Shown here: positions 7,776 to 15,919 of the stretch, in pieces | How the letters are laid out: each line of letters begins with the position of its first letter | Position numbering within the stretch: position 1 is the first letter of the stretch | NCBI GenBank assembly: GCA_003343565.1 | Contig: QALA01000040.1 | Coordinates: 1-40,217 of the forward strand | Direction of reading: 5' to 3' | Source: Verrucomicrobiota bacterium | GTDB lineage: Bacteria; Verrucomicrobiota; Verrucomicrobiia; Opitutales; Intestinicryptomonadaceae | DNA: 40,217 nucleotides | Made by a program: the position numbers and the translations under genes | The notes under the pieces: generated by a model | Seen by the model: the letters and a program-made list of their open reading frames with translations, nothing else | Databases searched by the model: none | What the model was told of the DNA's origin: nothing

Positions 7776-8411
7776 ATGCAAAAAGACACCTCCACAAAAG
7801 AAAAAATGCCGGTTAAGGAGAATCTTCTGAAGCGGCTGTACAACTGGACAATATCGTGGGCGGACAAGCCGCAGGGCCCCTGGGCGCTCGGAATTTTGTC
7901 GTTTACAGAATCGTCGTTTTTCCCAATTCCCCCCGACGTCCTTTTAATACCCCTCGTGTTCGGCAGGCCGAACAAGTGGTGGTATTTCGCGCTGATTTGC
8001 ACAATCGCTTCCGTTGTCGGCGGGATATTCGGCTGGCTGATAGGGCATCTGGCATGGAACAGCATCGGCGACTTTTTCTTCAACTACGTTCCCGGATTCT
8101 CCCGCGAGGGATTTGAATACGTGAGCAAGCTCTATCAGGACAACGCATTCATGGCCATATTCGGCGCCGCGCTGACCCCCATTCCGTACAAAATATTCAC
8201 AATAGCCGCGGGCGTATTCGACGTGTCCATAATGGATTTGGTCGTCGCCTCCATAGCCGGGCGCGGGGGAAGGTTTTTTGCGGTAGCTCTCATAATCTAT
8301 TTCGTCGGCGAGAGGGCGCGCGGCTTCATAGAAAAATATTTCAACGCATTAGCGACGGTATTTTTCATATTGCTCGTGCTGGGATTCGTCCTTATAAAAT
8401 TCATGATGTGA
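7776..8411 (+). CDS. YqaA/DedA (VTT-domain) family membrane protein
   Basis: A 211-residue integral membrane protein of the SNARE-associated/VTT (DedA, YqaA) superfamily, whose members act in lipid scrambling or undecaprenyl-phosphate recycling. The segment FTESSFFPIPPDVLLIPL (about residues 43-60) is the family's signature re-entrant loop with its acidic residue and prolines. The second half carries ALTPIPYKIFTIAAGVF and the GRGGRFFAVA arginine motif. About four or five hydrophobic segments are visible. The charged N-terminus of 25 residues is cytoplasmic by inference. The gene sits 15 bp after a membrane metallophosphoesterase, a context that fits envelope-lipid metabolism. There is no Shine-Dalgarno site. 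Confidence 0.8.
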   Translation: MQKDTSTKEKMPVKENLLKRLYNWTISWADKPQGPWALGILSFTESSFFPIPPDVLLIPLVFGRPNKWWYFALICTIASVVGGIFGWLIGHLAWNSIGDFFFNYVPGFSREGFEYVSKLYQDNAFMAIFGAALTPIPYKIFTIAAGVFDVSIMDLVVASIAGRGGRFFAVALIIYFVGERARGFIEKYFNALATVFFILLVLGFVLIKFMM

Positions 8412-8493
8412 CGAAAAATTCACGACGCGGCAAACCGTCCGCCGGCGGGGCGCGCCAAAACTTTAAGGCTTCAAAATTCAAAGTCAAAACGCG

Positions 8494-9264
8494 ATGAACA
8501 AACACACGGTTCTTGGAATAGACATAGGCGGCTCCGGCGTCAAGGGCGCGCTGGTCGATACGCGGAAGGGAGAGTTGGCCAGCGAGCGAATCAGAATCCC
8601 CACCCCCACCCCGCACACGCTCAAAAACCTTCTAAACGCCATAGGAGAGATAACGTCAAGATTCGCCTGGAAAGGAATCGTCGGCTGCGGATTTCCCGGC
8701 GTAATCAGGGCGCAGATAATAGAGACTGCGGCAAATCTCGGCGGAAAGAATTTCGTCGGCGTCAATCTGGCGGAGGAGATAGGCCGCGCCTGCGGTTGCG
8801 ACACGTGGATTATAAACGACGCGGACGCTGCGGGAATCGCGGAAATGAATTTCGGGGCGGGAGTGTCGCAAAAGGGGGTCGTGCTTATGCTCACGGTCGG
8901 CACCGGGATAGGGACGTCGATGTTCACGAACGGAACGCTGGTGCCGAATCTCGAATTGGGGCACCTCAAAATGCGCGACAAGGCCGCGAAGAAAAATATC
9001 AGCGCCGAAAAAATATGTTCCGACGCCGTGCGCAAATCCCACGACCTGCAATGGAAGCAATGGGCGCAGCGGTTCAACAAATACCTGCAATACGTACACG
9101 CGCTCTTTTGGCCCGATTTGATAATACTTGGGGGCGGCATATCTTCAAAAAGCGAAAAGTTCCTGCAATATATCGAAGTGGATACCGACCTCGCAATAGC
9201 GAAACTCCAAAACGGGGCGGGCATAATCGGCGCGGCTATAGAGGCCAGACGAATGATAAAATGA
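8494..9264 (+). CDS. ROK-family kinase, polyphosphate-glucokinase-like
   Basis: A 256-residue sugar kinase of the ROK family. The phosphate-1 loop GIDIGGSGVKG is at residues 8-18, a form characteristic of polyphosphate glucokinases (PPGK). NDAD (108-111) includes the catalytic base Asp109, TVGTGIG (134-140) is phosphate-2, and LELGH is at 153-157. The CxCGxxGC zinc motif of ordinary ROK glucokinases and NagC regulators is absent, and there is no N-terminal helix-turn-helix, so it is an enzyme and not a repressor. Expected reaction: glucose to glucose-6-phosphate using polyphosphate and/or ATP. Donor choice cannot be read from the sequence. It follows the membrane-protein gene by 82 bp. There is no Shine-Dalgarno site. 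Confidence 0.8.
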   Translation: MNKHTVLGIDIGGSGVKGALVDTRKGELASERIRIPTPTPHTLKNLLNAIGEITSRFAWKGIVGCGFPGVIRAQIIETAANLGGKNFVGVNLAEEIGRACGCDTWIINDADAAGIAEMNFGAGVSQKGVVLMLTVGTGIGTSMFTNGTLVPNLELGHLKMRDKAAKKNISAEKICSDAVRKSHDLQWKQWAQRFNKYLQYVHALFWPDLIILGGGISSKSEKFLQYIEVDTDLAIAKLQNGAGIIGAAIEARRMIK

Positions 9265-9578
9265 CGCGCCTTTCAACCGGCGCAGTTTCCGGCGCGCTTT
9301 CCGGTTCCAAGTTTCGGTTTCGGCTTTCGCTTTCGCTTGGGACAGCGCCGTTTTTTTAGCCAATTTCCATTCGGCGCTCCGGCGCACCGGGGCGTAGCGC
9401 TGAACGCAATATTTTGGGCCAAGCCCCTGCAAGCTGCGCGAAAAAGCGCGTTCCTGCACCCGGGCATTGCGCAATGCGGATTTCCCGCGCGCTTTTTGGG
9501 ACGATTCTTTCAACGCCTCAATTTTCTCCGGCCGAACTCTTTTTTCCGGGCAAACTCTTCCAAGCGCGCAAAAGCTGC
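9265..9578. other. Gene-free spacer upstream of rpsU
   Basis: About 310 bp with simple-sequence tracts such as tttcgg/ctttcg hexamer-like repeats at about 9312-9338. No gene or clear terminator was found. Confidence 0.4.
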
Positions 9579-9611
9579 TTGACAGGAAAGGCGAAAAAGT
9601 GCATCTATATG
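9579..9611 (+). promoter_or_regulatory. Candidate promoter of rpsU
   Basis: A consensus TTGACA (9579-9584) is followed by a weak, T/A-rich -10 area (catctatatg, 9602-9611). The -35 is exact but the -10 position is ambiguous (spacing 17 to 21). Confidence 0.4.
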
Positions 9612-9622
9612 CAGATATTCTG

Positions 9623-9633
9623 AAAGGAGGTGA
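9623..9633 (+). promoter_or_regulatory. Perfect extended Shine-Dalgarno of rpsU
   Basis: aaaggaggtga pairs without mismatch to the usual 3' end of 16S rRNA (UCACCUCCUUU), 7 nt ahead of the ATG. Nearly all other genes here have no Shine-Dalgarno site. The next best are AAGGA ahead of rpsA and cysK, and G-rich runs before kdsA, yajC and the gene at 5463. Confidence 0.9.
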
Positions 9634-9640
9634 ATTGAAG

Positions 9641-9841
9641 ATGGCAGTGGAAGTCAAATTGAGAAAAGGCGAAGCGATGGAAAAAGCCCTGCGCAGGCTC
9701 AAGAAAAAGTTGGACCGCGAAGGAGTTATCCGCGACGTGCGCCAAAAGCGTTATTTTGAAAAGCCGAGCGAAATAAAGCGCCGCGAGCGCAAGGTTGCCG
9801 CATTCAATAACATGCTCCGACAAAGATACGAAAACCGCTAA
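9641..9841 (+). CDS. rpsU: 30S ribosomal protein bS21
   Basis: A 66-residue basic protein of the bS21 family. The start MAVEVKLRKGEAMEKALRRL and the following KKLDREGVIRDVRQKRYFEKPSEIKRRE block are clear family features. bS21 binds the 30S platform next to the anti-Shine-Dalgarno end of 16S rRNA and helps initiation. The start at ATG 9641 is fixed by the 11-nt Shine-Dalgarno ahead of it. The gene appears monocistronic, with a candidate promoter upstream and a strong terminator 24 nt downstream. In Bacteroidia, where most mRNAs lack Shine-Dalgarno sites, bS21 has been linked to occlusion of the anti-Shine-Dalgarno and rpsU keeps a strong site. The arrangement here looks similar. Confidence 0.95.
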   Translation: MAVEVKLRKGEAMEKALRRLKKKLDREGVIRDVRQKRYFEKPSEIKRRERKVAAFNNMLRQRYENR

Positions 9842-9865
9842 TGGCGAATTTTTAACGCATCAAAT

Positions 9866-9895
9866 AAGGTCTCCGTTAAAGGGGACCTTTTTTTT
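9866..9895 (+). terminator. Rho-independent terminator of rpsU
   Basis: Stem aaggtctcc (9866-9874) with ggggacctt (9881-9889), containing one G-T wobble, a 6-nt loop, then eight or more T. Confidence 0.9.
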
Positions 9896-10183
9896 GATTA
9901 AAAAACGCGTCCCCCGCCCGATGCGGCCGCGTCGTCCGATTTTGCAAAATAGGAAACGCCATTTGCCAGAGTCCGTCGCCTTTGCCAGATTTTTGGCGGA
10001 GCGTTAAAACGCAAAGTTTCGGCGTCGGCAACGCGCACGGGAACGTCTGCTTTTTCGCGGCGTGCGAAAGCGCGGGAAAATTCCGCATTCGCCTATTTTG
10101 CGAGCACTTGCGAAATCCGGCAAAAAAAAATCCGAAAAGAGTTGCCAAGCGCGCAAGGTTTGGGTTTTTAAATAAGTCCCAAA
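9896..10183. other. Spacer and leader region of pyrG
   Basis: About 290 bp with no credible gene. The last bases before the pyrG ATG are T/A-rich (gggtttttaaataagtcccaaa, split around 10164-10183) with no Shine-Dalgarno. No riboswitch or attenuator is recognised. Confidence 0.4.
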
Positions 10184-11788
10184 ATGAAATATATTTTTAT
10201 TACAGGCGGAGTGGTTTCATCTTTGGGTAAAGGCCTCACATCGGGCGCGCTCGGAGCCCTGCTTGAGACCAGAAATTTGACAGTGCGAATCCAGAAATTC
10301 GACCCGTACCTCAATGTGGATCCCGGAACGATGAGCCCGTTCCAACACGGGGAAGTTTACGTTCTCGACGACGGCGCGGAAACCGATTTGGACTTGGGCC
10401 ACTACGAGCGTTTTACCCACGGCAAATTGAGCCGCTTCAACAACCTGACCTCCGGACAGGTTTACGAGCACGTCCTCCAGAAGGAGCGCCGCGGAGACTA
10501 CTTGGGCAAGACCGTCCAAGTCATACCGCACGTGACAAACGAAATAAAGGAACGCCTCTACGAGGCCGGCAAGGGCTGCGACGTTCTCATAACCGAAATC
10601 GGCGGGACTGTCGGAGACATTGAAGGGCTGCCGTTTCTTGAGGCTCTCAGGCAGTTTTCGCTGGAGGTCGGCAAGCAGAACGTGCTATTTATCCACGTCA
10701 CGCTGTTGCCGTATTTGAAGGCCGCGGGGGAATTGAAGACGAAGCCCTCGCAGCAGAGCGTGGCGAAGCTGCGCGAGATAGGAATCCAACCCGACATTCT
10801 GATATGCCGCACGGAGGAGCCCATGACGCTCGACATGCGCCAAAAGCTCTCGCTATTCTGCAACGTCGAACCCGCGGCGGTAATCGAGGAGATGGACGTA
10901 AAGCACTCGATATACGAGCTGCCGCTCATGCTGGCTCAGGAGGGCGTTGACAAGCTCGTGGTGGAAAAGCTTGCAATCAAATGCGGCGAGAGCGACATGA
11001 GCGCATGGAACAACATAGTGCGCAGGCTTGTGTCTCCCAGGGGCGGAACCGTCAGCGTTGCGGTCGTGGGCAAATACATAGATTTGCAGGACGCGTACAA
11101 ATCCATTTACGAATCGCTCGCCCACGCCGGGGTGGGGAACGACTGCGCCGTGCGCATAGTGCGCGTGGATTCCGAGAGCATAGAGCGCGACGGCGCGCCC
11201 AAGCACCTCGAAGGAATCGACGCAATCCTGATTCCCGGAGGATTCGGCGACCGCGGAATAGAGGGAAAAATTCTGGCGGCAAAGCACGCCCGCGAAAACG
11301 GGATTCCGTACTTCGGCATATGTCTTGGAATGCAAATCGCCGTGATAGAATACGCGCGCCACGTCTTGGGTCTGGAGGGAGCAAACAGCACGGAGTTCGA
11401 CGAAGCCTCGCCCCACCCGGTCATCACAATAATGGACGAGCAAAAGAAAATAGTGGACAAGGGCGCGACCATGAGGCTGGGGTCCTACGAGTGCAGGCTT
11501 CTTGAGAACACAAAGGCGTTCGACGCCTACAAGGCGCAAACCATACGCGAGCGCCACCGCCACCGTTTCGAGTACAACAACGAATACCGCGAGAGACTGG
11601 AGCGGGCGGGTTTGAAGGTGTCGGGCGTAAATCCGAAGAGGGATTTGGTCGAGATAGTGGAAGTCGAGGGCCACCCGTGGATGGTGGGGGTGCAGTTCCA
11701 CCCGGAATTTCAGTCGAAGCCCAGTAAGCCGCATCCGCTGTTTTGCGCATTTGTGTGCCAAGCTCTCAAAAAGAGGGGGGGAAAGTGA
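10184..11788 (+). CDS. pyrG: CTP synthase
   Basis: A 534-residue CTP synthase, the usual length, converting UTP to CTP with ATP and glutamine in pyrimidine biosynthesis. The N-terminal synthase domain starts with KYIFITGGVVSSLGKG and carries the KFDPYLNVDPGTMSP, GEVYVLDDGAE and EIGGTVGDIEG blocks. The C-terminal class I glutamine amidotransferase domain has GGFGDRG, the nucleophile Cys380 in GICLGMQ, and the HPEFQSKP His/Glu pair. The gene overlaps kdsA: its TGA shares bases with the GTG start of kdsA. The coupling of CTP supply to KDO synthesis makes sense because the next KDO step consumes CTP. There is no Shine-Dalgarno site. Confidence 0.97.
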   Translation: MKYIFITGGVVSSLGKGLTSGALGALLETRNLTVRIQKFDPYLNVDPGTMSPFQHGEVYVLDDGAETDLDLGHYERFTHGKLSRFNNLTSGQVYEHVLQKERRGDYLGKTVQVIPHVTNEIKERLYEAGKGCDVLITEIGGTVGDIEGLPFLEALRQFSLEVGKQNVLFIHVTLLPYLKAAGELKTKPSQQSVAKLREIGIQPDILICRTEEPMTLDMRQKLSLFCNVEPAAVIEEMDVKHSIYELPLMLAQEGVDKLVVEKLAIKCGESDMSAWNNIVRRLVSPRGGTVSVAVVGKYIDLQDAYKSIYESLAHAGVGNDCAVRIVRVDSESIERDGAPKHLEGIDAILIPGGFGDRGIEGKILAAKHARENGIPYFGICLGMQIAVIEYARHVLGLEGANSTEFDEASPHPVITIMDEQKKIVDKGATMRLGSYECRLLENTKAFDAYKAQTIRERHRHRFEYNNEYRERLERAGLKVSGVNPKRDLVEIVEVEGHPWMVGVQFHPEFQSKPSKPHPLFCAFVCQALKKRGGK

Positions 11789-12615
11789 TTTTCGACGATC
11801 GGAGCGGGAAGCTGCTTTTGATTGCGGGACCGTGTTCGCTGGAGTCGCGCGAACTTGCTCTGGAAATCGCCGGGCGGATTGCGGAGCTTGCCGAAGCGCG
11901 CAAAGGCGAACTGACCGCCGTATTCAAGGGCAGTTTCGACAAGGCGAACCGCACGAGCGTCTCCAGTCCGAGGGGGCCGGGAATGGAGGCCGGCTGCGAG
12001 ATTTTCGCCGAAGTCAAAAGGCTTTTCGGACTTGCCTGCATCACCGACGTGCATGAGACATGGCAGTGCGCAATCGCCGCGCAAGTTTGCGACGCCCTGC
12101 AAATACCCGCATTTTTGTGCCGCCAGACAGACCTTCTGGCCGCGGCCGCAAAAACCGGCAGGGCGGTAAACGTCAAGAAGGGGCAGTTCTTGTCGCCCGC
12201 CGACATGAGGTACGCGGTCGGAAAGCTGAGAGAGTCGGGCGCGGGGGAAATCTGGCAGACGGAGAGGGGATCCACATTCGGATACGGAAATCTCGTGGTC
12301 GACATGCGAAGTTTTGCGATTATGGCGGCAAACGGCGCGCCGGTAATTTTCGACGTCACGCACTCGGTCCAGCTGCCCGGAGCGGCAACGGGCGCCAGCG
12401 GCGGAGAGCGCCAATACGAACGCCCGCTCGCCATGGCCGCAATAGCCGCCGGGGCGGACGGACTGTTTATAGAAACCCACCCGAACCCCGAAAACGCCAT
12501 TTCAGACAGCGCCACCCAACTGCCTCTCGACGACCTTGAAGGCCTCGTTGACGAAGCTCTGGACTTTTTCAAGACCGCACAAAAACGCGGCAGGCAAAAG
12601 ATTTTGCGCGCCTGA
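11785..12615 (+). CDS. kdsA: 3-deoxy-8-phosphooctulonate (KDO-8-P) synthase
   Basis: A 276-residue KDO-8-phosphate synthase that condenses phosphoenolpyruvate with arabinose-5-phosphate to make the LPS core sugar precursor. Family blocks are LIAGPCSLES near the N-terminus, FKGSFDKANRTS, RGPGMEAGCEI, TDVHE, PAFLCRQTDLL, VKKGQFLSP, ERGSTFGYGNLVVDMR, FDVTHSVQLPG and FIETHPNP. I choose GTG 11785, overlapping the pyrG stop as GTGA, because it is preceded by the purine-rich agagggggg and gives the normal N-terminus. The alternative ATG 11743 would add 14 residues inside pyrG. The gene marks the organism as an LPS-bearing Gram-negative. Confidence 0.95.
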   Translation: MIFDDRSGKLLLIAGPCSLESRELALEIAGRIAELAEARKGELTAVFKGSFDKANRTSVSSPRGPGMEAGCEIFAEVKRLFGLACITDVHETWQCAIAAQVCDALQIPAFLCRQTDLLAAAAKTGRAVNVKKGQFLSPADMRYAVGKLRESGAGEIWQTERGSTFGYGNLVVDMRSFAIMAANGAPVIFDVTHSVQLPGAATGASGGERQYERPLAMAAIAAGADGLFIETHPNPENAISDSATQLPLDDLEGLVDEALDFFKTAQKRGRQKILRA

Positions 12616-13515
12616 AAAAACGGCCCAACGGCCGGCAAAAACAATCCGGATAAAAAATTCCTCATAATTTGCGGCATGGGACATGGCAGCCGAAATAATC
12701 CGGATAGATAGTTTCCGCCATGAACATTTCCCGCGGGAGCGATTCCGCACAAATCAAGATTCCGCATAAATCAAACAACTCCGAAATGGGCGTTTCGCGC
12801 CTGAAACATTCGGATTAAACAATTCCGGCCGGCGCGATTTTCGGCAAATTCGGCGTCTAAATTGTCCCATTGAATCGAATCTATTAATCGGATTTTTCGC
12901 ATCATTCAGGCGGGCGCGCCGCAAATAGGAAAGGGCTTAATACGCGCTTTCTCAAAACGTCCGGCGCGCCGAAAATAAAAAACTTCAGTTGCAAAAAAAT
13001 AAACGCGCCGAATCCGAAGGCTCGATTAAAAAGGCGAAGCGGGATTAAAAAATACCTCCGCTTCCCGCAAATTTTGGCGAAGAAATTGCAATAAATTAGC
13101 TTTGGCGATTGCAATGCGATGCGGCCCGACGATTCTTTTTTACGCCCGCACGCAAGAGATTTTTTCGGATATTCCGCATGCCGCACGCAAATTAATAGCC
13201 AAAACTTAGCAACCCTAAAAAACAGTTTCCAAACTTAAATTTGCCTCATTTTAAGCACGGGCAAAAAAATATTTCCACACCAAATCTTTCGCGTCACAGT
13301 GCGATACTCACACTCTTTCAACCGAACTCAAGAACGCAAAGACATACTATCCGCACCAACAGCGCGGCGGAGTTGGTAAGTTCTCCACAAAAACCGCCCG
13401 CATGCAATTTGCAAAGTCCGCCGCAATTCCATACACCCGGCGCGCGCAGACGCGCAAGCGTCCAAAACCGCCGGCGCGCAAACGCAAACCGATTCAAGAA
13501 ACCGCGCGCAAAAAA
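12616..13515. other. 900-bp gene-free spacer
   Basis: It lies between convergent kdsA (+) and the binding-protein-like gene (-). A small GC hairpin (cggcc, caac loop, ggccg) about 8 nt after kdsA has no T tract. The motif aatccggat recurs at about 12644 and 12698. The right end holds dispersed repeat copy A. No credible gene was found. Confidence 0.5.
13318..13513 (+). repeat. Dispersed degenerate repeat, copy A
   Basis: About 195 bp that aligns, with few gaps and roughly three quarters of positions matching by eye, to the reverse complement of 32504-32700. Shared blocks in order are caagaacgcaaa-like, accaacagcgcggcggagtt-like, the exact core cccgcatgcaatttgcaaag, gcgcgcagacgc, gattcaagaa-like and gcgcgcaaa. 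Reading frames are not conserved between copies, so it looks non-coding. Confidence 0.7.
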
Positions 13516-14448
13516 CTACCGCCGCATCCACTCTTTCCAAAGCTCGGAAAACTTCTCCGAGTCCTCCCTTTTAAAAACGAGGGGGGCAATGAGAGTCCTC
13601 GACGGATTGGGCACGGCCTCGGAATAAATATTTTCGCAGATGTCGCGCAGCACGCAATAGCCGAATCCGAAATAGTCCTCAAACACGCAGGAATCCAAAA
13701 AGCCGTTGGCAAAGTAATAGACCAGATACGGCGCGCCGTCGGCGCAGACGGCGAATTTTCTATCCGAATCGGGCGCAATCGGAGCCATGTCCGAGAGCGC
13801 GGAAGCGTCAAAAATCAGAAGCCCGTACGTGTCGAAACGCATTATTTCCACGGCGTTTTCGGCCGCGTAAACCGAATAGTGGGCGGTCTGCACGTCCTTG
13901 AGCACCAAGTGCGCCTTGAGAAACCGCTCTATACCCCCCGGACCGAGAACTCCGGAAGGGGAATCCTTTACCCGCACGCAAAATAGCGGTATTTTTTCCG
14001 ACCCCCCGAGACGCCTTATCTCGGAATCTAACGCCGACCGCGCCTTTGCCGCATCGGTCGCGACGCTTGAAAAAGGTTTTGCCCCCAATACCTGCGCGCC
14101 CGCAACCGACACGGGGAAACCGCGCCCGTTCAAAGAATCGATTGCCTCGGAAAGCTTTTTCGACGATAGGTCTTCGGCAAGAAAAATCGCCGCGCCCTTC
14201 GCCCCGCCGACATAGGCCTTCGACAACGCCGCACTTATGGCGTCCGCGTCGCGCGGAACGCTCTCATAGCGGACGGACACTTTTTTGCCGTACTTGTCGC
14301 CTATCGTTTTTGCGGCCGCGCGGGCTCCGCTGTACGCGCCCGAACTTGCGGGGGAGGAGTCCGAACAGGACAAAAACACGACGGAGTCGCCCGCCGCAAG
14401 AACGCAGGCCGAAAGCGACGCAATGAGCGATAAGAGCAATTTTTTCAT
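13516..14448 (-). CDS. Periplasmic-binding-protein-like protein (type 1 fold)
   Basis: A 310-residue protein with a signal peptide (MKKLLLSLIASLSACVLAAG, cleavage near residue 19). The body resembles sugar-binding proteins of the Peripla_BP type 1 family: SGARAAAKTIGDKYGKKVSV is like the first helix-strand unit, followed by AISAALSKAYVGGAKGAAIF and LSEAIDSLNGRGFPVSVAGAQ. Similarity weakens in the second half, which is rich in Phe, Tyr and Cys (about 240-285). It starts 1 bp after the stop of the lipoprotein gene, so it is the last gene of a three-gene transcript. No ABC permease or ATPase is adjacent, so it may be a sensor or orphan binder rather than a transporter part. Confidence 0.6.
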   Translation of the reverse strand: MKKLLLSLIASLSACVLAAGDSVVFLSCSDSSPASSGAYSGARAAAKTIGDKYGKKVSVRYESVPRDADAISAALSKAYVGGAKGAAIFLAEDLSSKKLSEAIDSLNGRGFPVSVAGAQVLGAKPFSSVATDAAKARSALDSEIRRLGGSEKIPLFCVRVKDSPSGVLGPGGIERFLKAHLVLKDVQTAHYSVYAAENAVEIMRFDTYGLLIFDASALSDMAPIAPDSDRKFAVCADGAPYLVYYFANGFLDSCVFEDYFGFGYCVLRDICENIYSEAVPNPSRTLIAPLVFKREDSEKFSELWKEWMRR

Positions 14449-14449
14449 G

Positions 14450-15673
14450 TCAGTTTTCGGAATCCGTTAACATTGAAACAAAGTCTTCGAGAGCGCAAGC
14501 GCACAGGGCCGCGCCCTTCGCGTCCCTTTTGCCGACCGCAAAAAACGCGACCGCGCAGGAATAATCCCCGAATACGGCGGCGACGTTTGCGCAGCCGAGG
14601 TAGTCGTCGCCGCAGACGGCATAGCGAACGCCCGCGCGTTCGGAGACGAGCCAGCCGAGAGCGCGGCTCCCCCTTTCCGAAACCGGGTTGCGTCGGGCGG
14701 CGACGGAGAGGGCGTCGGAAATTTTCGGCGACGGGGACGTTTCGCATTCGAGCCATTTGGAAATATCGGCCAAGCTCAGGCAGAATCCGCGCATTAGAAA
14801 GAGGGGATTTCCGGAATCGCACAGCCTTACGGAATCTATGCCGAGGGGCGAAAAGAGATTTTTACGCATCGAGGCCACAAAGGATTTTCTGAGATTTTTT
14901 GAAGCCGGATTCTCCGCATACGCCGCGGCCTCACAGGCAAGCTGAACGCCGAGCGCGGAATCCTCCGCCAGCAGTCCGGGAGCGGCGGACGGGGAAATTT
15001 GGGCGGCAATCTCGAATATCCCGCCGTCTGAAAGGCTGCGCGGAACGAGCGCGTCAGCGTCGGAGCTGAGACCGGAAGTCATCGACAACAGATGCGCCGC
15101 CGTCACCGATCCGCCTTTGCCGCCGCCGAACTTGAAAAACGAGCAGTACTTTTCAACCGGTTCGTCAAACCGGATTTTTCCGCCCGAAAGCGTCGAAAGC
15201 GAAATCAGCGCAACGCCGCTCTTGCCGAGAGGCACGGGGGAATTTACGCCGAAATCAGGCAGACGCCCGGACGCCGCGGAGAGCCCGGCGGCTTTGTCGG
15301 GAGCGGGTTTGTCCGCATTCTCCGGAAAGTCCCAAACCGACATATACAGAGTTTTCCCGTTCTGCACGACGCACATTCCCCCTGCGCGCGCGCCGTTTTT
15401 TTCCAATGCGTTTCCGAAGTTCCGCCCCAAGAACCTCAATCTTGAAACGGATAATTTATATCCCCTAAAATTGTCCGCCAAACGCGCGCCCTTGCCCCGC
15501 CCTTCCGCAGCCGAACCGACGGGCGATTGCGCGGCGGACGCGCCAAAACCGTCCGCACCGCAAGGCGCGAGCGCGCCATGCGCATTTTTTTCACAGCCTC
15601 CGCCGCCTTCGCCTACCCCGCCGCTTCCCCCGGCGCAGCCGAAAAGCGCAAATGCGGCCGAAAGAGCAAGCAT
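14450..15673 (-). CDS. Beta-lactamase/PBP-fold lipoprotein without catalytic motifs
   Basis: A 407-residue protein from ATG 15673. Its N-terminus carries a lipobox (ALFGC, Cys13) followed by a Gly-rich linker, so it is a lipid-anchored envelope protein. From about residue 90 it follows the class C beta-lactamase/DD-peptidase fold: KSGVALISLSTLSGGKIRFD EPV aligns to the helix after the active Ser, and VTAAHLLSMTSGL and KNLFSPLGI are hallmark segments. Yet the SxxK motif is PLGK (Pro148 in the Ser place), YxN is EDS (237-239) and the HxG-type motif is CGD (354-356), so it is probably enzymatically dead. The frame continues upstream to a GTG at 15913, but that stretch is a 15-bp repeat array and Cys/Arg/Ala-rich. 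The signal peptide lacks a positive N-region at this start, so a start such as GTG 15748 is possible. Confidence 0.65.
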   Translation of the reverse strand: MLALSAAFALFGCAGGSGGVGEGGGGCEKNAHGALAPCGADGFGASAAQSPVGSAAEGRGKGARLADNFRGYKLSVSRLRFLGRNFGNALEKNGARAGGMCVVQNGKTLYMSVWDFPENADKPAPDKAAGLSAASGRLPDFGVNSPVPLGKSGVALISLSTLSGGKIRFDEPVEKYCSFFKFGGGKGGSVTAAHLLSMTSGLSSDADALVPRSLSDGGIFEIAAQISPSAAPGLLAEDSALGVQLACEAAAYAENPASKNLRKSFVASMRKNLFSPLGIDSVRLCDSGNPLFLMRGFCLSLADISKWLECETSPSPKISDALSVAARRNPVSERGSRALGWLVSERAGVRYAVCGDDYLGCANVAAVFGDYSCAVAFFAVGKRDAKGAALCACALEDFVSMLTDSEN

Positions 15674-15919
15674 GCGGGACGCCGCGGAAAGGCAAGCAAG
15701 AATAAAACGCGCCGAACGCGCCGCAAAAAAAACTTTCTCGCCCGCCACGCAAAGTAAAATTCCCGAACAATTCCTCGAGCGGACAAATGCCCGACATATC
15801 CGCGTCGCGCGCAATACGGCCGCACACAATACGGGCGCACACGACGCGGCCGCGCGCGACACGGACGACAGAGCGCACCCCCCAATTTCGAAAACGCAAG
15901 TGCTACGCGCCACTTCAGA
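15674..15919. other. Spacer with minisatellite upstream of the lipoprotein gene
   Basis: About 245 bp between the RmlD-like gene and the preferred lipoprotein start. It is very GC-rich and contains the 15-bp repeat array at 15806-15865. Translation through it gives a biased sequence with no signal peptide of its own. Confidence 0.45.
15806..15865. repeat. 15-bp tandem repeat, four units
   Basis: Four consecutive 15-bp units (15806-15820, 15821-15835, 15836-15850, 15851-15865) with the pattern cgc-rich start plus atacggc/gacgcgg-like end. Similarity is clear between neighbours but imperfect. Confidence 0.65.

Noticed and set aside
10853..11761. 302-codon open frame on the minus strand
   Set aside because: It lies wholly antisense to pyrG and shows no family features.
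15674..15913. N-terminal 80-residue extension of the lipoprotein from GTG 15913
   Set aside because: It is translated from a 15-bp repeat array, is Cys/Arg/Ala-rich, and would bury the lipobox 90 residues inside the protein.
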